This document shows positions 18,094 through 27,500 of a stretch of DNA of 64,000 nt, one piece after another. The DNA is from Promicromonospora soli (GTDB lineage Bacteria > Actinomycetota > Actinomycetes > Actinomycetales > Cellulomonadaceae). How positions within the stretch are numbered: position 1 is the stretch's first letter; each line of letters opens with the position of its first letter. The notes under the pieces were generated by a model. It saw nothing but the letters and a program-made list of their open reading frames with translations, did no database searches and was not told the origin of the DNA. Both the position numbers and the translations under genes were made by a program. Where the stretch lies: the NCBI RefSeq assembly GCF_014653785.1, contig NZ_BNAS01000001.1, forward strand, positions 1,083,448 through 1,147,447, in the 5' to 3' direction.

Positions 18094-18125
18094 AAGGGGG
18101 CGCACCGTCACCGGTGCGCCCCCTT
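18094..18125. terminator. Hairpin between rpmA and obg
   Basis: A perfect 14 bp inverted repeat (AAGGGGGCGCACCG and complement) with a TCAC loop lies 17 bp after the rpmA stop, read leftwards. There is no T run, so it may be a partial terminator or an attenuator/RNA-stability element that lowers obg-proBA expression relative to the ribosomal proteins. Confidence 0.65.
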
Positions 18126-18141
18126 ACGCGGATTCCGAAGC

Positions 18142-18399
18142 TCAGGCCTCGGCGGTGACGATGTCGATGACCTTGCGGCCACGGCGGCTGCCGAACTGCA
18201 CGGCGCCGGGAGTAAGGGCGAACAGGGTGTCGTCCTTGCCGCGACCCACGTTGACGCCCGGGTGGAAGTGGGTGCCGCGCTGGCGGACGATGATCTCGCC
18301 GGCCTTGACGACCTGGCCACCGAAGCGCTTCACGCCGAGGCGCTGGGCATTGGAGTCGCGACCGTTGCGCGAGGAGCTCGCGCCCTTCTTGTGTGCCAT
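18142..18399 (-). CDS. rpmA: Large ribosomal subunit protein bL27
   Basis: An 85 aa ribosomal protein located near the peptidyl-transferase centre. It starts [28 protein letters not shown] and contains [15 protein letters not shown] with [11 protein letters not shown], all typical of bL27. There is no N-terminal cleavable extension of the Firmicutes type. It follows rplU by about 85 bp and is presumably in the same transcript. Confidence 0.98.
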   Translation of the reverse strand: MAHKKGASSSRNGRDSNAQRLGVKRFGGQVVKAGEIIVRQRGTHFHPGVNVGRGKDDTLFALTPGAVQFGSRRGRKVIDIVTAEA

Positions 18400-18484
18400 C
18401 TCAGGACCTGTCTTTCGGGACGAAGTAGAAGAAGAAGTTTGATCTCGCGCGGGCTCACTCGTCAGAGGAGGCCCGCAGCGGAAG

Positions 18485-18793
18485 TCACTTGATGCCGGTG
18501 ACCTTGAGGCGGGTCAGCGACTGACGGTGGCCCTGGCGCTTGCGGTAACCGGTCTTGTTCTTGTACTTGAGGATCGTGATCTTGGGACCCTTCTCGTCCC
18601 GCACGACCTCAGCGGTGACCTTGACCTTCGCCAGCTTCTTCGCGTCGGTGGTCACCTTCTCCCCGTCCACGAGCAGGAGGGCCGGGAGCTCAAGGGTCTC
18701 ACCGGGGCTCGCCTGGACACGGTCCATGACGACGATGCTCCCGACGGACACCTTCTCCTGACGGCCACCGGCCTTGACGATCGCGTAAACCAC
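18485..18793 (-). CDS. rplU: Large ribosomal subunit protein bL21
   Basis: A 102 aa ribosomal protein. The frame begins [21 protein letters not shown] and ends in a basic region with [24 protein letters not shown], the normal bL21 ending. I start at GTG 18793 because family members begin (M/V)VYAIV; a TTG two codons upstream is possible. It is the first gene of the rplU-rpmA-obg series. Confidence 0.97.
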   Translation of the reverse strand: MVYAIVKAGGRQEKVSVGSIVVMDRVQASPGETLELPALLLVDGEKVTTDAKKLAKVKVTAEVVRDEKGPKITILKYKNKTGYRKRQGHRQSLTRLKVTGIK

Positions 18794-19093
18794 GTTCAAC
18801 TCATCTCTCTAGTCTTGGCGTGCGCGCACGACGGTATCCACCGGCTTTGCTGTGACTCGCTCCGCCGCGGCGGTCGAGTGCGATGCGCCATGGGCACGCA
18901 GGACGGGTGCGCAGACAGCACACCGAAGCACCAGGTTACGCGATGCCTTCCGCGGGTTCAAACCGGTGGCCACGTGGCCTTGCCCACCCTCGCCGGGCCG
19001 CCTCGCCGCTGATCGGACGCCATGAGCCTTGGCCCCTTGACGCCTTTGGCGACCGGGACGCGGCTGTGCCTACGCTGGGTTCGGGTGATCCTG
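18794..19093. other. Divergent gap between rplU and the PCMT-like gene
   Basis: This 300 bp gap should hold the leftward promoter of rplU-rpmA and the rightward promoter of the methyltransferase gene. I see no further gene, tRNA or strong hairpin in it, and no hexamer pair that I trust. Confidence 0.4.
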
Positions 19094-19732
19094 ATGGTTT
19101 TTGAGCCAACGGTGAAGGCTACCGAGCACGACGACATCACGCGGGCGATGCGTGCAGTCCCCCGCCGCGACTTCCTGCCGCGGTCCCAGCGGCCGTTCGC
19201 GGACCACGACGCGCCGCTGCCGATCGGGCGCGGGCAGACGTCCTCGCAACCCACCACTGTCGCCGCCATGCTGCGCCTGCTGCGCGTCCCCCTGGGTGCG
19301 CGCGTGCTCGACGTCGGAGCGGGCTCCGGCTGGACCACTGCGCTGCTCGCCTACCTGACCGGCCCTTCGGGCTCGGTGCTCGGCGTCGAACGCGACAGCC
19401 GGCTCGCCGAATGGGGTGCCGCCAACGTCGAGCGCACCGGGATGGACTGGGCGACGGTCGAACCGGCGACGCCCGGCGTGCTCGGCCATCCGCGGCCGAA
19501 CGGCTGGGACCGGATCCTGGTGTCGGCGTCGGCAGCGGCGCTGCCGCGCGCCCTGGTGGACCAGGTCGGGATCGGCGGCCGCATGGTGATCCCGATCCGG
19601 ACGTCGCTGCTGCTCATCGAGCGCCTCCCCGATGGGCGCATCCGCGCGACCGACCACGGCGGGTATCGGTTCGTACCGCTCATCCAGGACCAGCCCGTCG
19701 AGCGCTCCGAGCAGAGCCGCAAGTCGGGCTAA
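19094..19732 (+). CDS. PCMT-family (protein-L-isoaspartate O-methyltransferase-like) SAM methyltransferase
   Basis: A 212 aa SAM-dependent methyltransferase. The PCMT opening is clear: AMRAVPRRDFLP, then PLPIGRGQTSSQPTTVAAML, motif I VLDVGAGSGWTTALLAYL, and the later GGRMVIPI. PCMT enzymes methylate isoaspartyl residues in aged proteins, though actinobacterial paralogues of this kind may have other substrates. The ATG at 19094 is chosen as the start nearest the conserved region; in-frame codons upstream to 19022 add unlike sequence. It is rightward, alone, and divergent from rplU. Confidence 0.82.
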   Translation: MVFEPTVKATEHDDITRAMRAVPRRDFLPRSQRPFADHDAPLPIGRGQTSSQPTTVAAMLRLLRVPLGARVLDVGAGSGWTTALLAYLTGPSGSVLGVERDSRLAEWGAANVERTGMDWATVEPATPGVLGHPRPNGWDRILVSASAAALPRALVDQVGIGGRMVIPIRTSLLLIERLPDGRIRATDHGGYRFVPLIQDQPVERSEQSRKSG

Positions 19733-19835
19733 ATCGGGACTTTATGGACGGTTAAGGAAACAAATGACAAGGGCAGGTCAACACACCGTCTAAAACCCTT
19801 CGCCAGGCATCCACATCTGCCCCTCGCGACAGTAA

Positions 19836-19851
19836 CCTACGGTCCCGTAGG
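19836..19851. promoter_or_regulatory. Inverted repeat upstream of desaturase (candidate repressor operator)
   Basis: CCTACGG and CCGTAGG form a perfect 7 bp inverted repeat with a TC spacer, 77 bp before the desaturase ATG. Short dyads of this size are typical of TetR-type operators, which often control desaturase genes. No regulator is encoded next to it, so the regulator is inferred. Confidence 0.5.
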
Positions 19852-19928
19852 CTCTGGGCCATCTGCATGATGGGCGAAACCGTCCAACTCCACGGCTGGG
19901 AAGTCGAAACCGAGCATGTGAGGACCAC

Positions 19929-21038
19929 ATGGCCCAAGCTGCCCCCATCGTCCGCGACGGCTTCCGCCCGACGAAACCGCGCGACCCCGATGCTCAGCCG
20001 GTGACCAGCACGTACTCGTCGCTGGCTCGCACCGTGCGCGACGCCGGACTGCTCCACCGGGCACACCGCTACTACGCCTGGACCCTCGCCTCGCTCACCG
20101 TTGCGCTCGGCGGGATCATCACCGGGTTCGTGCTGCTGGGCGACTCGTGGCTGCAGCTCCTGATGGCGGGAGCGCTCGGCCTGGTGCTGACGCAGTTCGC
20201 CTTCGTGGCACACGAGGCGTCGCACCGCCAGGTCTTCGAGTCCGGGCGCCGTAACGACCGCGTGGGGCGGTTGCTCGCCAACGCCGTCGTCGGCATCAGC
20301 TACTCCTGGTGGATGAACAAGCACACCCGGCACCACGCCAACCCGAACAGGGTGGACAAGGACCCGGACATCGCGAACGACACGATCGCGTTCACCGAGG
20401 ACGGCGCCCGGCAGCACCGCGGGCTCAAGCGGTGGATCAACCGGTACCAGGGCTGGCTGTTCTTCCCCCTGCTGACGCTCGAGGGCCTGAACCTCCACGT
20501 CACCTCGATCCGCTCGCTGTTCCAGGGGCCGCCCGAGACCCTGCGGTCCCGCATCGGTGAGCTCGTCACCATCTCGGCCCGCCTCGCCGCCTACGTCGCG
20601 ATCCTGTTCTGGGCACTGCCGCCTGGTATGGCCTTCGCGTTCCTCGGCGTGCAGATGGCCGTGTTCGGCGTCTACATGGGTGCGTCGTTCGCGCCGAACC
20701 ACAAGGGCATGGCGATCATCCCCGCCGACAGCAAGATGGACTTCCTGTCCAAGCAGGTCCTGACCTCGCGAAACATCCGCGGCGGCTGGTTCATGAACAT
20801 CCTCATGGGCGGGCTCAACTTCCAGATCGAGCACCACCTGTTCCCGAGCATGCCGCGCCCGCACCTCATCAGGACCGCCGAGATCGTCCGGGAGCACTGT
20901 GCGACCCTCGGCATCCCGTACACCGAGACCAGCCTGGCGCAGTCGTACATGATCGTCGTCGCCTACCTGAACCGGGTGGGGCTCGCGGCGCGCGACCCGT
21001 TCGACTGCCCGCAGTACCGCCAGCTCCGCAAGGTCTGA
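19929..21038 (+). CDS. Acyl-CoA / fatty acid desaturase (membrane di-iron)
   Basis: A 369 aa membrane protein of the fatty-acid desaturase family, which inserts double bonds into membrane lipid acyl chains. The three His boxes are present in order: HEASH, HTRHH (with WWMNKHTRHHANPN) and the C-terminal QIEHHLFP. Hydrophobic pairs lie at about 58-100 and 190-235. The box pattern with HxxHH resembles the DesA3/linoleoyl-CoA-type desaturases of actinobacteria; regiospecificity cannot be read off. The start is ATG 19929 (MAQAAPIVRDGF). A candidate operator lies upstream and a long hairpin follows. Confidence 0.92.
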   Translation: MAQAAPIVRDGFRPTKPRDPDAQPVTSTYSSLARTVRDAGLLHRAHRYYAWTLASLTVALGGIITGFVLLGDSWLQLLMAGALGLVLTQFAFVAHEASHRQVFESGRRNDRVGRLLANAVVGISYSWWMNKHTRHHANPNRVDKDPDIANDTIAFTEDGARQHRGLKRWINRYQGWLFFPLLTLEGLNLHVTSIRSLFQGPPETLRSRIGELVTISARLAAYVAILFWALPPGMAFAFLGVQMAVFGVYMGASFAPNHKGMAIIPADSKMDFLSKQVLTSRNIRGGWFMNILMGGLNFQIEHHLFPSMPRPHLIRTAEIVREHCATLGIPYTETSLAQSYMIVVAYLNRVGLAARDPFDCPQYRQLRKV

Positions 21039-21068
21039 CCTACGGGGCAGCGGTCGACCTGGCGAAGC

Positions 21069-21138
21069 GCGTGATCGGTAGGACGTCAGGTGATCGGCAT
21101 TCCAATCTGCCGGTCACCTGACGTCCTACCGATCACGC
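21069..21138. terminator. Long inverted repeat between convergent desaturase and tdk
   Basis: Arms at 21069-21099 and 21108-21138 pair over 31 bp with one mismatch (25 bp of it perfect) around an 8-base loop. The right arm overlaps the tdk stop codon. It is placed as a bidirectional terminator for two convergent genes. It lacks a U tract, and its length is unusual. Confidence 0.7.
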
Positions 21139-21765
21139 ACCTGTGTGTTTCCGGCAGCGCGCCTCGTACGACTCCGACCCGCCGACGTGCGCCGCGACCG
21201 GCACGAGCGCGCCGCCTGGCTCGGCAGAGCCGGCGTCGGGCACCGGCGGCGCTCCCGGCACCCGGACGTGGAACGCGGCGTCCGCACCGCAGACGGAGCA
21301 CACGGCGGTGAGCTTCTCCACGGACTCGGCAAGCGCCATGAGCTCGGGCAGGGGCGCGAAGGGCTGCCCGTCGAACGTGACCGACAGTCCGGCGACGACC
21401 ACCACGAGCCCGCCGCCCGCCAGGTCCGAGACCACGGGCACCAGGCCGACGCCGAAGAACTGAGCCTCGTCGATGGCGACGAGCTCGGTCTCGGAGCCGG
21501 CCTCTCCGTCGGCGGTGCCGGTGCCGGTCTCGAGCAGGGCCGCGATCTCCGCAGCGTCCGACACCGAGTGCGACGGCACGCCCAGCCCCGAGTGCGAGCT
21601 CACCCGGCCGACGCCCCGCCGGGCGTCCAGCGCATGGCTCACCACCAGGACGCCGCGCCGCGCGATCTGGGCGCGGCGCACCCGGCGCAGCAGCTCCTCC
21701 GACTTGCCCGCGAACATCGGGCCGGCGATCACTTCGAGGCGCCCGGCGCCCAGACCGTCTTTCAT
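21133..21765 (-). CDS. tdk: Thymidine kinase (type II)
   Basis: A 210 aa salvage enzyme that phosphorylates thymidine. It has the P-loop GPMFAGKSEELLRRVRRA, the Walker B-like LVAIDEAQFF, the lasso/substrate region GLSVTFDGQPF with PLPELMALAE, and a zinc-binding site made by CSVC and the C-terminal CRKH. Two low-complexity stretches (GTGTADGEAGSE; VPGAPPVPDAGSAEPGGA) lengthen it slightly. The start at 21765 (GAGRLEVIAGPMFAGKS soon after) is acceptable. The stop lies inside the long inverted repeat shared with the desaturase gene. Confidence 0.93.
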   Translation of the reverse strand: MKDGLGAGRLEVIAGPMFAGKSEELLRRVRRAQIARRGVLVVSHALDARRGVGRVSSHSGLGVPSHSVSDAAEIAALLETGTGTADGEAGSETELVAIDEAQFFGVGLVPVVSDLAGGGLVVVVAGLSVTFDGQPFAPLPELMALAESVEKLTAVCSVCGADAAFHVRVPGAPPVPDAGSAEPGGALVPVAAHVGGSESYEARCRKHTGA

Positions 21766-21800
21766 GGGTGCCAGTCAAGCACTCGGCTATGTTGGTGGGC

Positions 21801-22463
21801 ATGGCCGCCGACGTCGAGACCGTTTTGTTCCTGCCCGGGCTGGGCGCCGGCGTCGGCTTCTGGGACGCGCAGCTGAGCGCGCTGCCCGACGGATTCGTGG
21901 GCCTGTCCCCGGACATTCCCGGGCTCGACCAGGCGGCCACGCCCGGCGCGTTCACGTTCGCGGGTGCGGCCCGCGCCCTGCGGGACCTGCTCGACGAGCA
22001 CGGCGTCGAACGGGCCCACGTCTGCGGCCTGTCGCTCGGGGCGATGACGGCCACCCAGCTCGCGCTCGACTTTCCCGAGCGGGTCGCCTCCCTCGTGCTC
22101 TCGGGCAGCCAGGTACGCCCGCATCCCGCCCTGATGCTGATCCAGCGCCAGATCATCCGGCTGCTCCCGGAGAGCACCGCCGTGGGCATGTCCATGACCA
22201 AGGCGCAGTGGCTCGGTGCGCTCCGGGTGGTCGCGGACCTCAACTTCCGCGAGCGGCTGGCGAGCATCCAGGCGCCGACCCTGGTCCTGTGCGGCAGCCG
22301 CGACTTCGCGAGCATCGCGCCCGCGCGAGAGCTCGCAGCGACGATCCCGCACGCCGAGCTGCGCATCGTCCCCCGGGTCGGTCACCCGTGGAACCAGCAG
22401 GAGCCGGAGCTCTTCTCGCGGACGATCGCGGAGTTCTACGCCCGGCTGTCCACGGACAGCTGA
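21801..22463 (+). CDS. Alpha/beta hydrolase
   Basis: A 220 aa hydrolase with FLPGLGAGVGFWDAQ near the start (oxyanion loop), nucleophile elbow CGLSLGAMTA (Ser), an acid in LCGSRDFAS and the His in RVGHPWNQQ. That is the complete triad in the usual order. It resembles 3-oxoadipate enol-lactonase-like and related small hydrolases; the substrate is unknown. ATG 21801 is chosen, with an ATG at 21789 also possible. It is divergent from tdk (35 bp), and its 3' end overlaps the convergent GNAT gene by 28 bp. Confidence 0.87.
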   Translation: MAADVETVLFLPGLGAGVGFWDAQLSALPDGFVGLSPDIPGLDQAATPGAFTFAGAARALRDLLDEHGVERAHVCGLSLGAMTATQLALDFPERVASLVLSGSQVRPHPALMLIQRQIIRLLPESTAVGMSMTKAQWLGALRVVADLNFRERLASIQAPTLVLCGSRDFASIAPARELAATIPHAELRIVPRVGHPWNQQEPELFSRTIAEFYARLSTDS

Positions 22464-23107
22464 ATGCCCGGCGGCTCACGCCACTCGCCACGGAGGACGC
22501 CCATGACCACAGAGTCGTGGCGGACGCCGTCGACCACCCGGGCCTGCCGGAACCGAGCCTCCTCCACGAAGCCCAGCGACTTCCCCACGCCGAGCATCGC
22601 CCGGTTGCCGGACCACGTCGCGAAGTCCAGCCGGACCCACGGCGTGCCCGCGAACAGGAATGACGTCCACAGGGCCAACGCCGAGCGCCCGATCCCCCGG
22701 CCGCGCACCGCCGGGTCGTAAACAGTGATGCCCAGGCGGGCCCACTCCGTCTCGCGCGACTCCCAGTACCAGGCAACGGTTCCGACAAGCTCGCCGTCGA
22801 CGTCGACAACCAGTCGGCGCGGCGGCAGCCCTTCGGGGCCCGACGGCGGGGGCGCTGGCGTCGGCATGCTCGACGTAGGCGTGCTCGACGTCGGCCAGGC
22901 AAGGCCGTGCTCCTGCGCGAGCGTCGCGACGTGCGCATCTGCCTGCTCTTCGGTCGGAACCGGGTAGTACGGGCCGTCCCAGCGGTGCCAGTCATGCTCC
23001 GGCCGCAGCCAGGCGCGGAAGCAGTCGAGATCTGGGCCGGTCCAGCCGCGGAGGACCACTGTCGTTCCGGCGGCAGTCGCACCACGGGCATAGGTCTCTG
23101 GTGTCAC
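22436..23107 (-). CDS. GNAT family N-acetyltransferase
   Basis: A 223 aa protein of the GNAT fold. The acetyl-CoA-binding motif A is VYDPAVRGRGIGRSALALW, and LVVDVDGELVGTVAWYW is the preceding strand pair; the C-terminal part VGKSLGFVEEARFR matches the RimJ/RimL type. A Ser/Pro-rich loop (residues about 75-95) interrupts the N-terminal half and is uncommon. The substrate is unknown. The gene is preceded by a hairpin that probably ends the upstream acyltransferase transcript. Confidence 0.85.
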   Translation of the reverse strand: MTPETYARGATAAGTTVVLRGWTGPDLDCFRAWLRPEHDWHRWDGPYYPVPTEEQADAHVATLAQEHGLAWPTSSTPTSSMPTPAPPPSGPEGLPPRRLVVDVDGELVGTVAWYWESRETEWARLGITVYDPAVRGRGIGRSALALWTSFLFAGTPWVRLDFATWSGNRAMLGVGKSLGFVEEARFRQARVVDGVRHDSVVMGVLRGEWREPPGIQLSVDSRA

Positions 23108-23160
23108 CGTCCGATCATCCCCCAGCCCCGGCCCAAGACGGAGTCCTTTTCCAGCACACA

Positions 23161-23196
23161 GTTGGGCATGCTCGAGGCCCCGAGAGCATGCCCAAC
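23161..23196. terminator. Hairpin between acyltransferase and GNAT genes
   Basis: Perfect 13 bp inverted arms (GTTGGGCATGCTC and complement) enclose a 10-base loop. An outer TTCCAG/CTGGAA pairing is possible. It lies after the leftward acyltransferase stop and before the GNAT start, without a U tract. Confidence 0.6.
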
Positions 23197-23242
23197 CACG
23201 TTCTGGAAGCGGACCTCTGGCGCCCGGTCGGACCGGCCGCCG

Positions 23243-24412
23243 CTACAGCACCCGTGCCACTCCAGGGATCCGGCGCAGCAGGTGGGCGAAGCCCCAGCAC
23301 AGCGGCACCGCGAGGACGAGCAGGATCAGGAACTTCACGCCTGCCGGGGCGACCAGCTGCGCAAGGAGCATCGCGACGCCGACCAGCACCAGCGGGTGGA
23401 TGACGTACACCGCGAACGTGTTCCGCGCTGCGAACCTGGCCCACGCGGGCTGCCCCGAGAACTTCTCCCGGAACAGCACCAGCAGCGCCACGATCGTGCT
23501 CACAGCGAAGACGTTCTCAGCGAGGACGGCCCCCAGCAGCGCGAGGGCTCCCGCGCCGGGCGTCGCCGCCAGGGCGGTCGTGCCGAGCGCGACTCCCACG
23601 CTGACGATCGCCATCACCACCGCCACCCGCCCCTGCCGGACGGTGAGGGGGGCGAGCCACCCATGTCGCGTCGCCAGCAGGCCGACCACGAAGAGGATCA
23701 CGTACTGCGGCAGGTACGCCGGCGAAGGCAGCCCGCCGAGCTCCCAGTAGGTTCCGGTCGGCACCACGAGCCGCCACAGGAACGACACGACCGTCAGCAG
23801 CGCCACGAGCCCGGCGATCGCCCGGAAGCCGACCGGGCGGGGTTCGGCGTCGGCGACGGCGCGCGCCCCGGCGTCGGCCACGCCAGACCCGGCCTCCGGC
23901 AGACCCGACGCGGCGCTCGACCGGGCGCGAAGCGCGCGGAAGGCGGCGTACGCGAGCGACATCACCAGGAGCACCTCGACGAACCACAGCGGTCCGGCGT
24001 CGCCCACGGTGAACCAGAAGCGCAGGAACGACTCCCCCTCCGCGCTGCGCGCCGGCCATTCGCGCAGGTGCAGGACCGGCCGCGCGACGAGCCAGTACGC
24101 CGCCAGCGGCACCCCCAGCCGGAGCAGCCGGTCCCGGGCGAACGCACCCGGCCCCTTGCGGTCCACCGACCCGAGGACGAAGAGGCCGGAGAGCAGGAAG
24201 AAGAAGCCCATGAAATAGAACTGGTTCACGATCACCAGCAGCATCAGGGCGACGCCCGAGGCGCTCGTGCTCGGCTCGGTCCAGTACCAGAGCGGAAGTG
24301 CGCCGTAGGTCAGGGCGCTGTGGTGCGCCAGGACCAGCACGGTCAGCAGGATCCGCAGGTTGTCGACATACCCAAGTCGGGTGGTCGTCGGCCTCGCGGC
24401 AGTCGTTGTCAT
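23243..24412 (-). CDS. Membrane acyltransferase family protein
   Basis: A 389 aa multi-pass membrane protein. It opens RLGYVDNLRILLTVLVLAHHSALTYG, the characteristic first helix and catalytic His region of the acyltransferase-3 family. Some ten hydrophobic segments follow, including FYFMGFFFLLSGLFVLGS and YVILFVVGLLATRHGWL. These proteins O-acylate sugars or other surface molecules. The ATG at 24412 has GGGAGACCGAG in front; an earlier ATG at 24439 would add nine residues and overlap the operator-like dyad. No glycan genes are adjacent, so the acceptor is unknown. Confidence 0.88.
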   Translation of the reverse strand: MTTTAARPTTTRLGYVDNLRILLTVLVLAHHSALTYGALPLWYWTEPSTSASGVALMLLVIVNQFYFMGFFFLLSGLFVLGSVDRKGPGAFARDRLLRLGVPLAAYWLVARPVLHLREWPARSAEGESFLRFWFTVGDAGPLWFVEVLLVMSLAYAAFRALRARSSAASGLPEAGSGVADAGARAVADAEPRPVGFRAIAGLVALLTVVSFLWRLVVPTGTYWELGGLPSPAYLPQYVILFVVGLLATRHGWLAPLTVRQGRVAVVMAIVSVGVALGTTALAATPGAGALALLGAVLAENVFAVSTIVALLVLFREKFSGQPAWARFAARNTFAVYVIHPLVLVGVAMLLAQLVAPAGVKFLILLVLAVPLCWGFAHLLRRIPGVARVL

Positions 24413-24431
24413 CTCGGTCTCCCACCATCGT

Positions 24432-24457
24432 TGGTTCATTACTTGACTAATGAACCA
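24432..24457. promoter_or_regulatory. Operator-like dyad upstream of acyltransferase
   Basis: TGGTTCATTA and TAATGAACCA are perfect 10 bp inverted arms with a 6 bp spacer. It is an AT-rich island in a very GC-rich region, directly before the gene start. This fits a TetR- or MarR-type operator overlapping the promoter. No regulator gene is adjacent. Confidence 0.6.
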
Positions 24458-24506
24458 TAGGACCGGCGGGACTAGCAAGCAATGTGAGAGAACTCGTCGG
24501 GGGCGC

Positions 24507-24544
24507 AAAAAACGAGGGCCGCCACCTCGCGGTGGCGACCCTCG
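24507..24544 (-). terminator. Rho-independent terminator of the RNase E/G gene
   Basis: Read on the minus strand, a 14 bp stem (13 pairs, one mismatch) with a 4-base loop is followed by six U residues. It lies about 50 bp after the RNase E/G stop. This is a classic intrinsic terminator. Confidence 0.88.
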
Positions 24545-24592
24545 TCCGGATCAGGTCAGCGGCCCAGGAGCCGCGCCCAGAATCCCTTCTGC

Positions 24593-27500
24593 TTAGGCGA
24601 CCTCGTCGCCGGCTCCTTTGGGCGGTTCCGGCTGCCCAGTGCCGGAGCCCCCCTCCGGCGCATCGCTCGCCGACGGCGCGGCGTCTGCCGGCATGTCGGC
24701 AGAGTCGGGTGACTCGGGCGAAGAAGCTGCGGATGCCGCCGAGGCGGCGGAGCCCGAAGAGCCGGCGTCGGCCGATCCTGCGGTGGGCAGCTGGATCTCG
24801 TCCAGGGTGGCGGGACCGTCCTCCGAGGAGTCCTTCGTCTCGTGGGTCTCGTGCGCGTGCTGCGCAGCGGCCGCGATCGTGGCGAGCGTGGCCTTGACGG
24901 CCTCGCGAGCCTCGGACCGCTCCTCGGGCAGGCTGGCGACCGGCACGACCGGCTCCAGCATGGGGGCCACCTTGTCCTTGACCTCCTTGCCACGCTTGCG
25001 GCGCGAACGCGCCGAGCGCGCGCCGTCCTCGGACGACGGCACGGGAACGCCGCCGGAGGCCACGCCGTTGCCCGACTTCTCGATCGGCTCCTCGTGCACG
25101 ATGAACCCGCGGCCCTTGCAGTGCTCGCAGGTCTCGGAGAACGCCTCGACGAGGCCCTGGCCCACACGCTTGCGCGTCATCTGGACCAGGCCGAGCGACG
25201 TCACCTCCGCCACCTGGTGCTTGGTGCGGTCCCGGCCGAGGCACTCGACCAGACGACGCAGCACCAGGTCGCGGTTGGACTCGAGCACCATGTCGATGAA
25301 GTCGATGACGATGATGCCGCCGATGTCGCGCAGGCGCAGCTGCCGCACGATCTCCTCGGCCGCCTCGAGGTTGTTCCGTGTGACGGTCTCCTCGAGCGTG
25401 CCGCCCGCACCGGTGAACTTGCCGGTGTTGACGTCCACGACGGTCATGGCCTCGGTGCGGTCGATGACCAGCGAGCCGCCCGAGGGCAGCCACACCTTGC
25501 GGTCCATGCCCTTGGCGAGCTGCTCGTCCACGCGGTGCACCGAGAACACGTCGGTGTTCTCGACCCACTTGGACACCCGCTCGCGCAGGTCGGGAGCGAG
25601 CTCCTCGACGTAGTGCGCGATCTCGTCCCACGCGCCTTCGCCCTCCACCACGAGCGACGAGAAGTCGTCGTTGAAGATGTCGCGGACCACGCGGATGGCC
25701 ATGTCGGGCTCGCCCTGGAGCAGGGCAGGTGCGGACGCCTTCTTGGCCTTGGCCTGGATGGCGTCCCACTGGCCCTGCAGGCGCTCGACGTCGGCGCGCA
25801 GCTCGTCCTCGCTGGCACCCTCGGCGGCGGTGCGCACGATGACGCCCGCCCCCTCCGGGACGACCTCGCGGAGGATCTTCTTGAGCCGCGAACGCTCGGT
25901 GTCGGGCAGCTTGCGGCTGATGCCGGTCATGCCGCCACCCGGCACGAACACCAGGTACCGGCCGGCGAGCGTGACCTGGCTGGTGAGCCGGGCGCCCTTG
26001 TGGCCGATCGGGTCCTTGGTGACCTGCACGAGGACGGGGTCGCCCGACTTCAGCGCCTGCTCGATCCGGCGCGGCTGGCCCTCGAGGCCCGCCGCGTCCC
26101 AGTTGACCTCGCCTGCGTACAGCACGGCGTTGCGGCCCTTGCCGACGTCGACGAACGCGGCCTCCATGGAAGGCAGCACGTTCTGGACCCGGCCCAGGTA
26201 CACGTTGCCGGCCATCGACGCCTGCGACTGCTGCGAGACGTAGTGCTCCACGAGCACGCCGTCCTCCAGCACCGCGATCTGCGTGCGGCCGTCCTTCTCG
26301 CGCACGATCATCGACCGCTGCACCGACTCGCGGCGGGCCAGGAACTCGGCCTCGGTGATGATCTGGCGGCGGCGGCCGTGGTCCCGGCCCTCGCGGCGAC
26401 GCTGACGCTTCGCCTCGAGGCGCGTGGAACCCTTGAGCGCGGTGACCTCGTCGGTACGGCTCGAACGGACCGCGGCGGCTTCGGCGCGCTCGCCGCGCGT
26501 CCCCCGGCGGCGACGGCGGCGACGGCGGCTGCCGCCCTCGCCCTCGTCCTCACCGGTCTCCTGGATCGAGTCCTCGGCGGTCTCGTCGTCGTCGGACGCC
26601 TGCGCGTCCTCCTCGGCGTCCTCGTCCTGGTCCTCGTCCGCCGAGTCGTCCGCGTCGTCCGAGCGGTTGGCGCGGCCGCCACGGCGACCCCGTCCGCCCC
26701 GACGACGACGGCGGCGCGACGGGCGCACCTCCTCGTCGTCGTACTCCTCGAAGTCCTCCGGGGCGAGCTCTTCGAGCGCGACGCCCTCCGCGGCCAGCTC
26801 CTCCTCGATCGCACCGACCTCGTCCACAGCCGCCAGGTCGTCCTCGCTCAGCTCCGCCTCGACGAACTGCGGGACGGTCGGGACGGTCACCTCGCGGGCG
26901 GGCGCCTCGGCCGCGGTGTCGCCCGTGGGCTCGACGGCGGTGTCGGTCGGCGTGGCGCTCGGCGTCGCGTCCTCGGCGGTGGGCCGAGCGGCCGGTTCGG
27001 TGCTGGGGCCCGTGCGGCGCACGGCCCGGCGCGACCCGGACTTCCGGGCCCGGGGCTCTGCGGCGGTCTCCGACCGAGCATCGGTGCGGGCCTCGGCGCG
27101 TGCCTCGGTCCTTGGCTCCGCGGGCGCCTCGGCAACCGGCTCTGCGGCGCGGGACACGAGGGACTCGGGGGCGGGCTCGACCGGGCGAGCGACCGGCCGC
27201 GCGAACTGCGGCGTGAGGTCCTTCGCGCGCGGCGGCCCGGCGGGGGCCTGCGCACGCCGCGCGCGGCGTGCCGCTGAGTCGTCCGGCGCCTGGAACAGCA
27301 GCGCCGTGGTGGCGAGGCGCGGGACACGCGTACCCGAGGTCGTCGCGGCGGGCGACGAAGCGGACTGAGCGGGTGCCGCGGCGGGAGTCTCGGCCGCGGG
27401 CGCCTCGGTCGGCTCCGCCGCCGGACGACGGCCGCGACGCGCGCGGGCCCTGGGTGCGGGCTCGGCCGCGACGTCATCGGTGGGCGCCTGAACGGCGGAG

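Noticed and set aside
21069..21138. Long inverted repeat as a transposon end or MITE
   Set aside because: No target duplication or second copy is seen in the window, and its place between convergent stops fits a terminator.
24842..27277. An 811-codon open frame on the plus strand
   Set aside because: It is antisense to the RNase E/G gene, with composition set by that gene's GC-rich third positions and no domain of its own.
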